Assembly (NCBI GenBank): GCA_019237115.1
Contig: JAFAHS010000172.1
Coordinates: 1 to 33,774 of the forward strand
Direction: 5' to 3'
Source: Deltaproteobacteria bacterium
Lineage (GTDB): Bacteria > Desulfobacterota > Binatia > Binatales > Binataceae
DNA length: 33,774 nucleotides
The position numbers and the translations under genes are program-made. Below are positions 16,886 through 26,320 of this stretch, one piece after another. The notes beneath the pieces were generated by a model. It made no database searches and was not told the origin of the DNA. It saw nothing but the letters and a program-made list of their open reading frames with translations. Every line of letters begins with the position of its first letter. The first letter of the stretch is position 1.

Positions 16886-17579
16886 ATATCCCAATCATTT
16901 CCCGACCTACGGGTTGCCGCAACGCATCGCTCCCGACCTCACATGAACTAATTGGCCTGTTCGGATTAGATGAATTATGGGCGCCTCGTTGGGTCTCGCG
17001 TTCAACACGACGTACGCCACCTGACAATGATTCGCGCGCCGCCCTCGCCCGTACCACCTTTGTGGTTCTGGAGGGGGGTTGAGATTGGCGCTCGACAAAT
17101 CAGGAGTTATCGTACTCGGACTTGTTTTCGCCGATTGCATTCGGCAACGGTTCTGAAGCGAGGACCAGGTCTTTAACTACACCGCGAGCGCTGCCTTCAA
17201 AAGCCAGCTTTTTCATCCTTCCGGACAGAAGTCAGACAATTCGTAAAGGAACCAGCGCCCCTGGTCCCATACCCATCCGAGAGTGGGCAGCCGGGTCAAG
17301 TACACAGACGGTTGTTCTACATGTACACCGCGGCGCCTCGGTCCTCGGGGAGCAATCCCCGAGGCGACCCGACCCCTTAGAACGGCTGCCCGGTACTCAG
17401 GCACGGAACCTTACCGGACACACCGGATCACTTCGTTGCGCCTGCCCACCAGGCGACCAACTTGGCCGAGCACAGACGGCAACACTCCGGCTTAAAGCAC
17501 CGTTCATCGCACCTTAATTCAGGCTCAAGGCGCGTCGACTAAAGGTAGCCTCTTCTCGACCACAACCTAGCGGGTTTCC
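16886..17579. other. Gene-free stretch between mazE and the phosphoesterase, containing a structured element
   Basis: I find no supported gene. A minus-strand frame near 16960-17060 contains 'QVAYVVLNAR', faintly like a REP-associated transposase tail, too little to call. The stem-rich part is listed separately. Promoters for the divergent neighbours should lie here. Confidence 0.3.
17285..17391. other. Multi-stem structured element with two alternative hairpins
   Basis: Outer stem GGGCAGCCG (17285-17293) with CGGCTGCCC (17383-17391). Inside, CCTCGGGGA (17343-17351) pairs with TCCCCGAGG (17356-17364) around a GCAA tetraloop. CGCCTCGG (17334-17341) can instead pair with CCGAGGCG (17359-17366), excluding the first hairpin. 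GGGTC (17293-17297) also matches GACCC (17366-17370). Nested, mutually exclusive stems fit a structured RNA or attenuator, 190 bp before the phosphoesterase start. No known family recognised; strand undecided. Confidence 0.4.
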
Positions 17580-19139
17580 ATGGGGGATAAAGTGGAAAAG
17601 AGACGCGCGACAATTCTGATCGCTCTTATCTTTTATGCCGCAAGTGCGTTGCTTCGTCCAACCGCTGGTTATGCCACACCGCCGAACCGGAACGTAGCGA
17701 CCGCGACCCCGATTCAGTATCTCGTAGTGATCTTTCAAGAGAACAATTCGTTCGATCACTATTTTGGCACGTATCCGAACGCGACCAATCCCCGGGGCGA
17801 GCCACCGTTCGTTGCAGCTCCGGGGACTCCGACGGTAAATGGGCTGACCGGAGTTCTGCTTGCCAGTAATCCAAACTTTCTCAACGGCGCCAACGGCGCC
17901 GGAGCGGTAAATCCATTCCGCCTCGATCGGTCTCAGGCGAGTACCTGCGACAACACCAATCATTACAAGAACGAACAGCAGGCTTATGACGCAGGCCTGC
18001 TGGACCTGTTCCCGCTCCACACCGGCGCTACCAATAGTTGTCCACCGGGAGTGGTCGCACCAGCGGGGGGAGCGCTGGCGATGGGCTACTACGACGGTAA
18101 TACGGTCACGGCTTTATGGAACTATGCGCAGCAGTACGCGATGAGCGACAACTTTTTCGGGACGGAATTCGGCACAACCGTAATGGGTCACATCAACCTG
18201 ATTTCTGGCCTTACTCATCAAACCAACATCATCTCGAACGCGGACATCGCAAACGGATCGATCATCGCGAACATCAATCCCGCGCCGGCGCTTGATGATT
18301 GCACCAGCGGCCTCACGGTTGCGATGACGAGCAAGAACGTTGGCGATCTACTTAATGCTGGGGAAGTTACTTGGGGATGGTTCTACGGGGATTTTGCAGC
18401 GACTGGGTTTGTTGGAGGGATGGCGCAGTGTGACGCGAATTACAATCCGCATTACGATCCATTCATGTACTACTCATCAACAGCGAACCCGCATCATCTG
18501 CCGCCCTCTTCGGTGAGCATGATTGGACAGACCGATCAGGCCAACCATCAGTATGCCCTGACGGACTTTTTCAACGCACTTGCGGCCGGCAACCTTCCCG
18601 CAGTGAGCTTCCTCAAGGCGTCATTCGGCGAGACGGGCCATCCCAGCGACGGGACGCCGCTGCAAGAGCAAACGTTCCTGGTCAATACCATTAATCAAAT
18701 TGAGCAGTCGCCCGAGTGGTCGAAAATGGCGATCATTATCGCCTACGACGATTCTGATGGATGGTACGATCACGTGATGCCGCCGATCGTGAACCAATCG
18801 GAAGATCCCGGTCAGGACGCGCTGACCGGTCCAGGCTCATGCGGGAAACTTCAGCCGGGCGCATACAACGATCGCTGCGGATATGGACCGCGCCTGGCGT
18901 TCCTGGTGATTTCACCGTTCGCGAAGAGCAATTATGTGGATCATGCGTTGAACGATCAGACCTCGATTCTGCGCTTCATTGAGGACAACTGGGGACTCGG
19001 CAAAATCGGCGACCAGTCGTTCGATGGACTAGCGGGTAGCATCCTCGGGTTGTTCGATTTCGATCATCGATCCAACAAGCGTCTGTTATTGGATCCGGAC
19101 TCTGGAGAGCCAGTTCCTCCGGCGCAAGCTTCTCTTTGA
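17580..19139 (+). CDS. Exported phosphoesterase, phospholipase C / acid phosphatase AcpA family
   Basis: 519 residues. The N-terminus 'EKRRATILIALIFYAASALL' is a signal peptide; a Tat route, usual for this family, is possible but the RR motif is not canonical. The family signature 'QENNSFDHYFGTYP' (53-66) holds the Glu-Asn metal ligands; 'SDNFFGTEFGTTVMGHINLI' carries another conserved block, and 'IAYDDSDGWYDHV' and 'GYGPRLAFLVISPFAKSNYV' the C-terminal ones. It should cleave phosphate mono- or diesters outside the cytoplasm, for instance phospholipids, to gain phosphate. Start choice: ATG 17580 has no Shine-Dalgarno, whereas GTG 17592 (Val5) has GGGGGA just before it and gives a more typical signal peptide. 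No frameshift; not in an operon. Confidence 0.93.
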   Translation: MGDKVEKRRATILIALIFYAASALLRPTAGYATPPNRNVATATPIQYLVVIFQENNSFDHYFGTYPNATNPRGEPPFVAAPGTPTVNGLTGVLLASNPNFLNGANGAGAVNPFRLDRSQASTCDNTNHYKNEQQAYDAGLLDLFPLHTGATNSCPPGVVAPAGGALAMGYYDGNTVTALWNYAQQYAMSDNFFGTEFGTTVMGHINLISGLTHQTNIISNADIANGSIIANINPAPALDDCTSGLTVAMTSKNVGDLLNAGEVTWGWFYGDFAATGFVGGMAQCDANYNPHYDPFMYYSSTANPHHLPPSSVSMIGQTDQANHQYALTDFFNALAAGNLPAVSFLKASFGETGHPSDGTPLQEQTFLVNTINQIEQSPEWSKMAIIIAYDDSDGWYDHVMPPIVNQSEDPGQDALTGPGSCGKLQPGAYNDRCGYGPRLAFLVISPFAKSNYVDHALNDQTSILRFIEDNWGLGKIGDQSFDGLAGSILGLFDFDHRSNKRLLLDPDSGEPVPPAQASL

Positions 19140-19209
19140 CTTCATTTGGCAGAGCGTCCGTGCAAGGACTGCACGATGGAGCGATCAGCACTTTCGGGCG
19201 TGTAGCTTG

Positions 19210-19390
19210 GCTGAGGAATTATTCCGAAGTTCAATAGATATTGCTCGACCTCAGCAGGCAAAAAAAGTGAGAGCTACGCGCTGCGTCCAGTCTTGCGCGT
19301 CAGTTGAGCAACACCAATCACCGCGATGAGGGTCGCGCGATGCTCGCCGAAATCTGCGCTGGTTCAGGGCCGATCTCAAGGAGGCCAAGC
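19210..19390 (+). pseudogene. Scrap of the AAA/TPR-regulator C-terminus (second isolated copy)
   Basis: It reads 'AEELFRSSIDIARPQQAKK', then after a shift 'ELRAASSLARQLSNTNHRDE' and 'GRAMLAEICA', then after another shift 'WFRADLKEAK'. The same order is found at the ends of the genes at 27359 and 30341 ('AEQHFRKAIGVARKQGAKS', 'TSLARLLRDTNRRDEGRTML', 'DLKDAKALL'). A short internal deletion removes the 'TEGFDT' part. Nothing of the rest of the gene remains. Confidence 0.75.
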
Positions 19391-19548
19391 GCGGGTGGGC
19401 GAATGAGAGCGATTAAGATGCGAGGCGCCAACTGCGGCACGGAGAATCGCGAGTTGGACTCGATCCATGGGGACAACAGCGATCCGTCAGCATCCGGAGG
19501 CGTTTCCTGGCAGTAGTCCCGCCCTGATGCATCGTTTATCCGCGCTCA

Positions 19549-21660
19549 TTAATTTGCACTCGCTTGAGCCGTGGCGCTCGATGGCCTCCCAAATAAAAAT
19601 TTACTAACAAAGGCATCTGCTGAGCCGCCGAAGGTCGTCTGTAGCGCACCCGCCGTGGTGGGGAAGTCGCTGGAATTGGTACTCCCTGTGACGTACGCGT
19701 TGCCCGACGGGTCCACCGCAATGCCGAAGCCGGAATCTGCACTGCTGCCACCGAGGTAAGTGGAATAGACCAGCGCCGAGCCGGTGCTGTTGAGCTTGCT
19801 CACAAACGCGTCCCCAAGGCCACCCAAAGTGGCCTGCAGCGCGCCCAGAGTGGTGGGAAAATCGCTGGAACTGGTAGGCCCAGTGACGTAGGTGTTGCCC
19901 GACCGGTCCACTGCGATACCAAGGCCCTCATCAAAACTGCTGTCACCCAGGTAGGTGGAATAGACCAGCACCGAGCCGGTGCTGTTGAGCTTGCTCACAA
20001 ATGCGTCCTCAATGCCGCCCAGAGCGGTCTGCAGCGCACCAAGACTGGTGGGAAAATCTTTAGATTCTGTAATGCCAGTGACGTAGACGTTTCCGGAGGA
20101 GCTCACGGCAACGCTGCGGCCCTCATCAAGACCGCTACCACCGAGGTAGGTAGAATAGACGAGTGAGGAGCCGGTTCTGTTGAGCTTGGTCACAAACGCA
20201 TCGAAAAAGCCGCCGCCCAAAAGGGCCTGCAGCGCGCCCGGAGTGGTGGGAAAATCTGTGGAAATAGTCTCGCCTGTGATGTAGGCGTTGCTGGACCGGT
20301 CCACCGTAATGCCAACGCCGACATCAGAATTGCTGCCACCGAGGTAGGTAGAATAGACGAGTGCCGAGCCGGTGTTGTTGAGCTTGCTCACAAACGCATC
20401 AAAAAAGCCGCCGCCGAAACTGGCCTGCAGCGCACCCGCAGTGGTGGGAAAATCGGTGGAATTAGTCTGTCCTGTCACGTAGGCGTTGCCGGACGAGTCC
20501 ACCGCAACGCCGAGGCCTGCGTCGTAACCGCTGCCACCCAAGTAGGTAGAATAGACGAGCGCCGAGCCGGTGCTGTTGAGCTTGGTCACAAACGCGTCTC
20601 GAACGCCGCCGAAAGTCGTCTGCAGGGAACGCGCGCGGGTGGGGAAATCGCTAGAGTCTGTAAAGCCCGTGACGTAGGCGTCTCCAGACGAGTCGACCGC
20701 AACGCCGAGGCCGCCATCAACGCTGCTGCCACCGAGGTAGATGGAATACGCGAGTGATGGATCGATCGTTACTGGGTTGTGATGATCGTAGCTTGCGAGC
20801 TTGAATCCCACTTTGTCCCTACTCTTCAGCACATAGCCGCCCGCCACCGGACGCCGCCTGCCGCCAATCTCTTGATAAATGACCGGCGCATGTTCGATCA
20901 CCTGCCGGCCAGCCATCTGCACTACGAGGTTTCCCTCTTGGTCGACTCGCAGCCGCTTCGCCCCCGCGAACCTCAGCTCAATTCCATCCGGATCAGACTG
21001 TGGAGCCAGCACAAAATCATATTCCAGCTGTCGCTGGCTGCCGCGATACAACAAGTCAACCCCCGGGTAGATACCCGAGTACCGAACTCTCCCGAAGGTC
21101 GGGATGGCAGTGTGCCAGTTCTTCGGGTTATCGCCGATAAAATAGTTGCTACGGCCAGCCAGCTGGTCGACCCCGCTGATCTGCGGATTGCGATTAGCGC
21201 GTTCCAGTTTGATGCCCAAAACGGAACAATCCCGCGAAGCGGTCGGTCGTTTCGGAAGCGGCAGCGCAAACGAAGTCCTTCGAGTCGACCGGCAGTGTTC
21301 CGGCAAGTTGTTTGGAGCTCGCAGCGAGAGCACCGCTTCGGTCGCAGTCAGGAACAGTGTGTAACCCTGACCCCGGGAAAGAAACTTCACTCGGGGGTCG
21401 CTCTGGCCCTGATTCAGCTCGAAGCTCAGCGGCAGTTGCCCATAGAGCTGGCGCACCCGCGCGTCCACCCCCGGATCACGCTTGACAGGTCCGATTTGTG
21501 AGGAAGTGCGGGTGGATTGCGTCCACGCCCCAGGCGCAAGAAGGAAAATCGACAGAATTACCAGCCCTGAGCCGACCAACCTAGGTCGAACTTGCCGGCC
21601 CCATGTGACGACTGCCCTGCTCGAATCGTTGGAAGCCCGTGTGAGGAGTTCGGCTGACAT
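19549..21660 (-). CDS. Secreted SBBP beta-propeller repeat protein
   Basis: 703 residues from ATG 21660; the frame opens at 21705. I prefer 21660 because GGGAGG lies 10 nt before it, while 21705 has no clear site. A hydrophobic segment near residues 28-46 ('GSGLVILSIFLLAPGAW') ends in a likely cleavage site. Residues ~75-300 match the beta-rich domain found before SBBP repeats ('GQLPLSFELNQGQSDPRVKF', 'RVRYSGIYPGVDLLYRG'). Then come six repeats of ~64 residues ('LVYSTYLGGS', 'VAVDSSGNAYVTG', 'DFPTTAGALQ', 'DAFVSKLNSTGS'), enough for a propeller. Extracellular or cell-surface binding is likely; partner unknown. The gene at 21734-23131 is on the same strand directly upstream, 73 bp away, so the two are probably co-transcribed. 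Confidence 0.9.
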   Translation of the reverse strand: MSAELLTRASNDSSRAVVTWGRQVRPRLVGSGLVILSIFLLAPGAWTQSTRTSSQIGPVKRDPGVDARVRQLYGQLPLSFELNQGQSDPRVKFLSRGQGYTLFLTATEAVLSLRAPNNLPEHCRSTRRTSFALPLPKRPTASRDCSVLGIKLERANRNPQISGVDQLAGRSNYFIGDNPKNWHTAIPTFGRVRYSGIYPGVDLLYRGSQRQLEYDFVLAPQSDPDGIELRFAGAKRLRVDQEGNLVVQMAGRQVIEHAPVIYQEIGGRRRPVAGGYVLKSRDKVGFKLASYDHHNPVTIDPSLAYSIYLGGSSVDGGLGVAVDSSGDAYVTGFTDSSDFPTRARSLQTTFGGVRDAFVTKLNSTGSALVYSTYLGGSGYDAGLGVAVDSSGNAYVTGQTNSTDFPTTAGALQASFGGGFFDAFVSKLNNTGSALVYSTYLGGSNSDVGVGITVDRSSNAYITGETISTDFPTTPGALQALLGGGFFDAFVTKLNRTGSSLVYSTYLGGSGLDEGRSVAVSSSGNVYVTGITESKDFPTSLGALQTALGGIEDAFVSKLNSTGSVLVYSTYLGDSSFDEGLGIAVDRSGNTYVTGPTSSSDFPTTLGALQATLGGLGDAFVSKLNSTGSALVYSTYLGGSSADSGFGIAVDPSGNAYVTGSTNSSDFPTTAGALQTTFGGSADAFVSKFLFGRPSSATAQASAN
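19590..20752 (-). repeat. Six tandem SBBP coding repeats (~192 bp each)
   Basis: The unit 'YSTYLGGS...VAVDxSGNxYVTG...DFPTT.GALQ...DAFVSKLN.TGS' occurs six times. DNA identity between units is high, with blocks such as GTTGAGCTTGCTCACAAACG recurring, which suggests recent unit duplication or gene conversion. Confidence 0.9.
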
Positions 21661-21670
21661 CGGCTTTGCA

Positions 21671-21676
21671 CCTCCC
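21671..21676 (-). promoter_or_regulatory. Shine-Dalgarno GGGAGG supporting the start at 21660
   Basis: On the minus strand, 10 nt before ATG 21660. It argues against the upstream ATG at 21705 for the SBBP gene. Confidence 0.6.
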
Positions 21677-21733
21677 GACGCGTTCGAGTTTCCATTGCCA
21701 GTCATAGTCGCTCATCGATTGGCAGCAACTCGG

Positions 21734-23131
21734 CTATCCTTTACAGAACGCCACAATCGCACTTTGGAGTGCGTTCACGCTGGAGAACCCCAAGCCCGAG
21801 GCCGCCGCGTCCAGACTGCCAAACTGTTCGGTTAGGGCGGCAACACTCGTAGTCTGGCAACTCCGCGCCCCGGGCTGACCTGCAAAGTCCTGGAACTCGT
21901 ACGCACCGATGTCGCAGACCTGTTCTCCGGCATCCGGACGAGGAAACCCGCGTTGATCGGTCGTGATCGGATCGGGCGGCAAAGCTTGATCTGTGCAGTC
22001 TGTCACTGAAATCGCATCAATCGCCGGGCTGCCCGATTGAAGCGCGATAGTTTGTGTAGGTCCGCCGTTGTCGGCCAATCCGGCAGTCGAAAGCAGCGGA
22101 TTGACACCGTCGCCGTTGTTCGCGGACCCGGTCCCGCTGAAGCGACAGGTCGAGTCATCGGAGATGTTGTACCCAGCGTCGGTGATCGCTCCAAAGCAAT
22201 TACTAGGAGGGTTAAAAGGGCCGCCGCTGCTCTCCGCCAAGATGGTGTTCTTGAGGCTTGCGATGCCCACGTTGGAAATACCCCCGCCCGGGCCTCCGCC
22301 GTTGCTCGAGAAAGTGCTGTTGGTGACGGTTAGCGTTCCAGAGTTCTGGATGCCGGCGCCGTCGCCAGCAATCGGGGCGACGGAGGTTGCGTTGCCGAAG
22401 AAGGTGCTATTGATGACGGTCAAGGCTCCCACATTGGCAATGGCGCCGCCGGATGTTTTTCCGAAATTGCCGGAGAAAGTACTCTTGATAATCTTTGTCG
22501 TTCCGGCGTTGTAAATTGCGCCGCCGGCACCACTTTGCCCGGAGGGTGGGGTGCCGCTGTTCTTGGAGAAGGTGCTGTTGGTGACGGTCAACACTCCGCC
22601 ATTAAAAATGCCACCGCCCAATATCGCCGAATTGCCAGAAAAGAAGCTGTTGGCGACGGTCAACGTCCCGGCGTTGTCGATTCCTGCACCCTCCATGAAG
22701 GTGAAACCATTAGCGATTGATAAGTTGGTCAAATTTAAGGTGGCGTCCGCTGCGACTTCCATGACCCGCTGCTGCAAGAAGGCGGCAGGCGGAAGCCCGC
22801 TGCCGCTGATAGTGATGTTCCGCGACGCTGGGCCGTTGATAGTCAGAAGGCTGTCCGTAACTTCTGGTAATGTGCTGACTAACAAGATCGTTCCGGTCAT
22901 GCGCGGGGAAAAATCAATTGTGTCGTTGCCGGTCCCCGCAGCGCAGCCATTCGTTGCGGTCATCGTGTTCGCCGCCGTGATGGCATCGCGCAAGGCGCAA
23001 ATACCGGGCTGGCCGGGGTCGGCGAGTGAATTGACAGTTATGGTCGCCGCGAAGGCGGCGCTGCCGACGAACAGACCGAGCAAACCCGCAGTGAGAGCGC
23101 TGAGTCGTAAAGACTGTCTTTTGCCAATCAT
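21734..23131 (-). CDS. Secreted parallel beta-helix protein with choice-of-anchor Q domain
   Basis: 465 residues. The signal peptide (1-28) ends 'GSAAFA'. It then opens with 'ATITVNSLADPGQPGICALR' and 'DAITAANT', the CSLREA-type start of such proteins. Residues ~120-300 are short repeats 'N.GTLTVTNSTFSGNSA..GGGI.N.G', rungs of a right-handed beta helix. The C-terminal part 'NPLLSTAGLADNGGPTQTIA', 'SGSPAIDAI' and 'DQRGFPRPDAGEQVCDIGAY' is the choice-of-anchor Q domain, which in related proteins precedes a surface anchor; here ~60 further residues follow. Likely a surface adhesin or carbohydrate-binding protein. GGGGGA lies 10 nt before ATG 23131. First gene of the probable pair with the SBBP gene. 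Confidence 0.9.
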   Translation of the reverse strand: MIGKRQSLRLSALTAGLLGLFVGSAAFAATITVNSLADPGQPGICALRDAITAANTMTATNGCAAGTGNDTIDFSPRMTGTILLVSTLPEVTDSLLTINGPASRNITISGSGLPPAAFLQQRVMEVAADATLNLTNLSIANGFTFMEGAGIDNAGTLTVANSFFSGNSAILGGGIFNGGVLTVTNSTFSKNSGTPPSGQSGAGGAIYNAGTTKIIKSTFSGNFGKTSGGAIANVGALTVINSTFFGNATSVAPIAGDGAGIQNSGTLTVTNSTFSSNGGGPGGGISNVGIASLKNTILAESSGGPFNPPSNCFGAITDAGYNISDDSTCRFSGTGSANNGDGVNPLLSTAGLADNGGPTQTIALQSGSPAIDAISVTDCTDQALPPDPITTDQRGFPRPDAGEQVCDIGAYEFQDFAGQPGARSCQTTSVAALTEQFGSLDAAASGLGFSSVNALQSAIVAFCKG

Positions 23132-23748
23132 TTGTCTAGGTCCCCCCTGTTAGGCCACAGAACCCGCTCAAACTACTACGCGGGTCGCGTGCCGCGTCGG
23201 GGCTGGCTCTCGGTTAATCCGGATCGCCTCGATGGAGCCCGCCTGCCGCTCGCGCCCTTTGGGTTTGGTGAATGTCTCGCTTCAGCGCTTTGGCGGATCC
23301 AACTTCGAAAGGCGAAATGCGGCAAATTCTGTCTGTGCGGATCGGAAAGCACACCTCGTGCCGTTTAGGGATAAGTAAAACAAGCGGTGAAAGCACATGC
23401 AGGAGCTTGGGAGAAAATACCTTGTGATGACCAAATCAACCACTAGTGGACCAAAAGGAAACAAAATCTTCGTTCTTATTCTGTTTCGAACGGACACAAG
23501 AGCGAGATAACTCAGCAGGTACGTTATGTACTGCGACCCCCGCCCAATCTGCGGCCGTGAAGGGTTGATTCCAGGTTCTGGTGCACTTCTGCGCCCAGTG
23601 CGGCGATGAAGGTGGTACGACGCTGGACAGTTCGAGAGCTCCCCTTAGCCGAGCAGCTTTCGCGTCACTCTTTTTGTCAATGAAGGTCGTAAGTAGTCCG
23701 CAAGAATCTGGACCATCAGGAGCGCGGCGTCCATCGTTGACCGCGGTG
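23132..23748. other. Gene-free stretch
   Basis: It must hold the promoter of the minus-strand secreted-protein pair. A plus-strand scrap at 23526-23610 shows Cys pairs ('YCDPRPICG', and in another frame 'HFCAQCGDEG') faintly like the zinc ribbon at the start of the cyclase gene, but too short to call. Confidence 0.3.
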
Positions 23749-24713
23749 ATGAGGGCGAGCGAAGCCGAGTCACCAAAGGTGGCGTTTCGAGTCGACAGAT
23801 TGAGCCACCGCTATGGCAAAATTTAGGCTTTATCGGACGTAACCTTCGATATTCGTGAATTCGAGATCTTCGGCCTGCTCGGTCCCGACGGCGCCGGAAA
23901 CACCACCTTGATTTCGATTCTTGCCAGTTACCGTCGTGCGTCGAGGGGCGATGTCTTCTTGTTCGGACGGAGTATGCGCAAACGGCGATGGGCGCTTCGG
24001 CGAATGATAGGCATCGCGCCGGAAGATATAGCCCTCTATCCAATGCTAACCGCGGCTGAGAATCTCCTCTTCTTCGGGCGCATTTTCGGCTTCGTAGGAT
24101 CGGAGCTCAAGAACCGAATTGAGGAACTGCTCCACGATGTTGGCCTCGAAGCCCGCAGAAACTACCACGTTGCCACCTTCTCGAATGGTATGAAGCGCCG
24201 CTTGAACCTGGCGTTAGCGGTGATGCATCGGCCGAAGCTTATTCTGTTGGACGAACCAACCGCCGGCGTTGACCCGCGATCACGCGATCAAATCCTGAGT
24301 GTCGTGCGCGGTCTGCGCGATAAGGGGAGTGCCATCCTGTACACGACCCACTACATCGATGAAGCCGAGAAGCTCTGCGATCGGGTGGGGATCCTGAACC
24401 ACGGCCAGCTCATCGCGTTGGGAGCCATCGATACGCTCCTCGGTGAACTTGATTTTTCTGAAATAGTCGAGGTGCGGGGATTGGCGAACAGCGTCGATTG
24501 GGAGCTATTCGCGCCATGCCGGGAGTCTCGCGCGCCGAGCGAGGCGACGGGGTTGTGCGCCTGTTTGTCAGAAGCGCCGCGGATTTACTTGAACCTCTCC
24601 AAAGAGTGGTGGGTCACTCCGAACCTGATGTGCGCGTCAACGTTGCGCCCCTCAGTCTCCATTATGTTTTTCTGCACCTGACCGGTGAGGAGCAACCTGC
24701 GAAAGATACGTAG
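23749..24713 (+). pseudogene. Inactivated ABC-2-type transporter ATPase
   Basis: The frame starts 'VAFRVDRLSHRYGKI', hits TAG at 23824, and continues 'ALSDVTFDIREFEIFGLLG'. Walker A reads GPDGAGNTT: the essential Lys is Asn (AAC, 23899-23901). The signature is 'FSNGMKRRL' instead of LSGGMKRRL; Walker B 'LILLDEPTAGVDP' and the His switch 'YTTHYIDEAEKL' are intact. Near 24500 the frame shifts, since the family-like C-terminus continues in another frame ('GAIRAMPGVSRAERGDGVVR' to 'LHLTGEEQPAKDT', stop at 24713). Three independent lesions make it dead. No permease gene follows. Daunorubicin/NodI-like exporters are the nearest type. Confidence 0.88.
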
Positions 24714-24962
24714 CGAATAAGCGACATTGGTTACAGACTACCTGTAATTCCAGTGTGGAAAACAATAGCGATCCGAATCAAATAATTGTGAGGCGTCGCT
24801 GAAACAATGGACTTTCTGCGTTCCCTGTAGTGCACGTCGATCTCGTAGCCATCGCCACCGCGGCACGCCGCTCGGCGCGATGCGCCGCCTGCACGCCACC
24901 CGTCCCGGGGGCATAGTCCGCAAGCACGAGCTGACGATCCTACACGTAGCTCGGAAAAAATC

Positions 24963-25080
24963 GTGATCAAGATATACGGAACTTCGAAGTCACGAGCGAA
25001 CCGATGCTATGCTTGTGGGCGCTGGAAGAACTTGCCTCGACTGACGCGCGATCCGGCGCAACGAAGGCGCCCCGCCACGC
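24963..25080 (+). pseudogene. N-terminal scrap of a glutathione S-transferase-like protein
   Basis: GTG 24963 begins 'MIKIYGTSKSRANRC', the thioredoxin-fold start of GSTs with the active-site Ser in place. After a frameshift near 25004 it goes on 'LWALEEL', the following family helix, then decays. It runs into the 3' end of the opposite gene, so over three quarters of the protein is missing. Confidence 0.6.
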
Positions 25081-25117
25081 GGATACGCCAAAAGTCACTG
25101 GGTGCAGGGCTGGCCTG

Positions 25118-26218
25118 CTACGCCGCCCGATTCAACAGCGCATAGTGCAGTCCCTTCGAGATTGGCGCCAGCCCGCTCGCTATCAAGGACCAGTTGGCGC
25201 CGCCATCGTCGGTCGCGAACACCTCGCCCGCTGTCGTCCCGACGAACGCCGAGAACGATGATCCCCACTCTTCCAGCGTCATCGCTTCGATCGCGGATTG
25301 CCACTGGTCAGGCGCGGGCAGTCCGTTGCCAAGAAGTCGCCACGACTTTGCGCCATCGACGCTCAAACCGATTCGCGATCCGGCAAACGGCGTCTGCATC
25401 CATGTAAATGGGTTCCCGCGCGCGCCGCTCGCAAGGAAAACCTCGGCACGGCTGGGCAGATACGTCAGCTGATCGGGATAGCCGCCGATCTCCGACCGCG
25501 CGTCGGTGCGCCGCTCCCAATGCGCTCCCCGGTCGCTGCTCACCCACAACCCAAGTCCACCCATCATATAGAGCCGGGACGGGTCCTTCGGATGAATCAC
25601 CAAACGATGAACGTCATAGTCGAAATCGCCGCCGAAGCCCGAAAGCTCGCTCCAGGTCTCGCCTCCATCGACGCTTCTCAGCAGATCGCCCTGCTCGACG
25701 CTCGCATAGATCGTCGCGGGATCGTCCGGCGCAACCGTGATCACCTTGACGTGCGCCTGATGCGGCGGTCCGGGGAAGGTCCATCGTGACACACCCGCTC
25801 CCGAACGCAACGACGGACTTTCGTGCCAACTCTCGCCGAGATCGTCGCTGATAAAAAAGTGCGCGGGCTCGCTGCCAGCGAACAGCCGTAACCTGCCGTT
25901 CAAGGCCGTCACGCCGAGGCTATAGACGTCGTTCTGAGTGATGCCATTGTCGCGCCGCTCCCAGTTCGCGCCGCCGTCGCGGCTCATCATGATTCCGCCA
26001 TGATAGATCGACGCGAATGTCAAATCCGGCGTCGGAAAGATGATCGAGCTGATGTGCGATCCCTTGAGCGAGCGCCACGCAACCTTCCACTCGGATCCCG
26101 CCGCGCTCCCGGTTCTCCGCATCGTGGCGACACCGTCTGCGGTTCCGACCAACATCTCCTCGGACGGCGAGCTCGACGAGTAAACCGAAGTACCGCTGTG
26201 TGTAAGTGCTATCGTCAT
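25118..26218 (-). CDS. Asp-box (BNR/sortilin-like) beta-propeller protein
   Basis: 366 residues with six Asp-box motifs SxDxGxxW or variants: 'SRDGGANWE', 'SDDLGESWH', 'SVDGGETWS', 'SSDRGAHWE', 'SVDGAKSWR', 'TDDGGANWS'. These fold into a six- or seven-bladed propeller like sialidases and VPS10/Ycf48-type proteins. No signal peptide is visible and no sialidase Arg triad can be assigned, so it is probably a cytosolic binding protein or scaffold, not a glycosidase. ATG 26218 has AGGAGA 7 nt upstream. It is intact and monocistronic, between a GST scrap and a transposase scrap. Confidence 0.88.
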   Translation of the reverse strand: MTIALTHSGTSVYSSSSPSEEMLVGTADGVATMRRTGSAAGSEWKVAWRSLKGSHISSIIFPTPDLTFASIYHGGIMMSRDGGANWERRDNGITQNDVYSLGVTALNGRLRLFAGSEPAHFFISDDLGESWHESPSLRSGAGVSRWTFPGPPHQAHVKVITVAPDDPATIYASVEQGDLLRSVDGGETWSELSGFGGDFDYDVHRLVIHPKDPSRLYMMGGLGLWVSSDRGAHWERRTDARSEIGGYPDQLTYLPSRAEVFLASGARGNPFTWMQTPFAGSRIGLSVDGAKSWRLLGNGLPAPDQWQSAIEAMTLEEWGSSFSAFVGTTAGEVFATDDGGANWSLIASGLAPISKGLHYALLNRAA

Positions 26219-26320
26219 TGAACTTCTCCTTGAACCTCAACAGAGTCTTGATGAATTGCATGCTCCGGGCAAGCGGCTACGCAGGGTCCGCATGTGTGAC
26301 ACAGACACCCGCATCAGTGA

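Noticed and set aside
16960..17100. Minus-strand 'QVAYVVLNAR' resembling a REP-associated tyrosine transposase tail
   Set aside because: Only about ten residues match, without the catalytic Tyr or HUH motif.
17213..17404. Minus-strand 63-codon frame across the structured element
   Set aside because: The stems explain the base pattern better; no ribosome-binding site or family.
17741..17758. GAACAATTCGTTC, one mismatch from the palindrome at 8417
   Set aside because: It lies inside the phosphoesterase catalytic motif codons (QENNSFDH) and is explained by the protein.
23526..23610. Cys-pair scrap resembling a zinc ribbon
   Set aside because: The two Cys pairs are in different frames and too short to assign.
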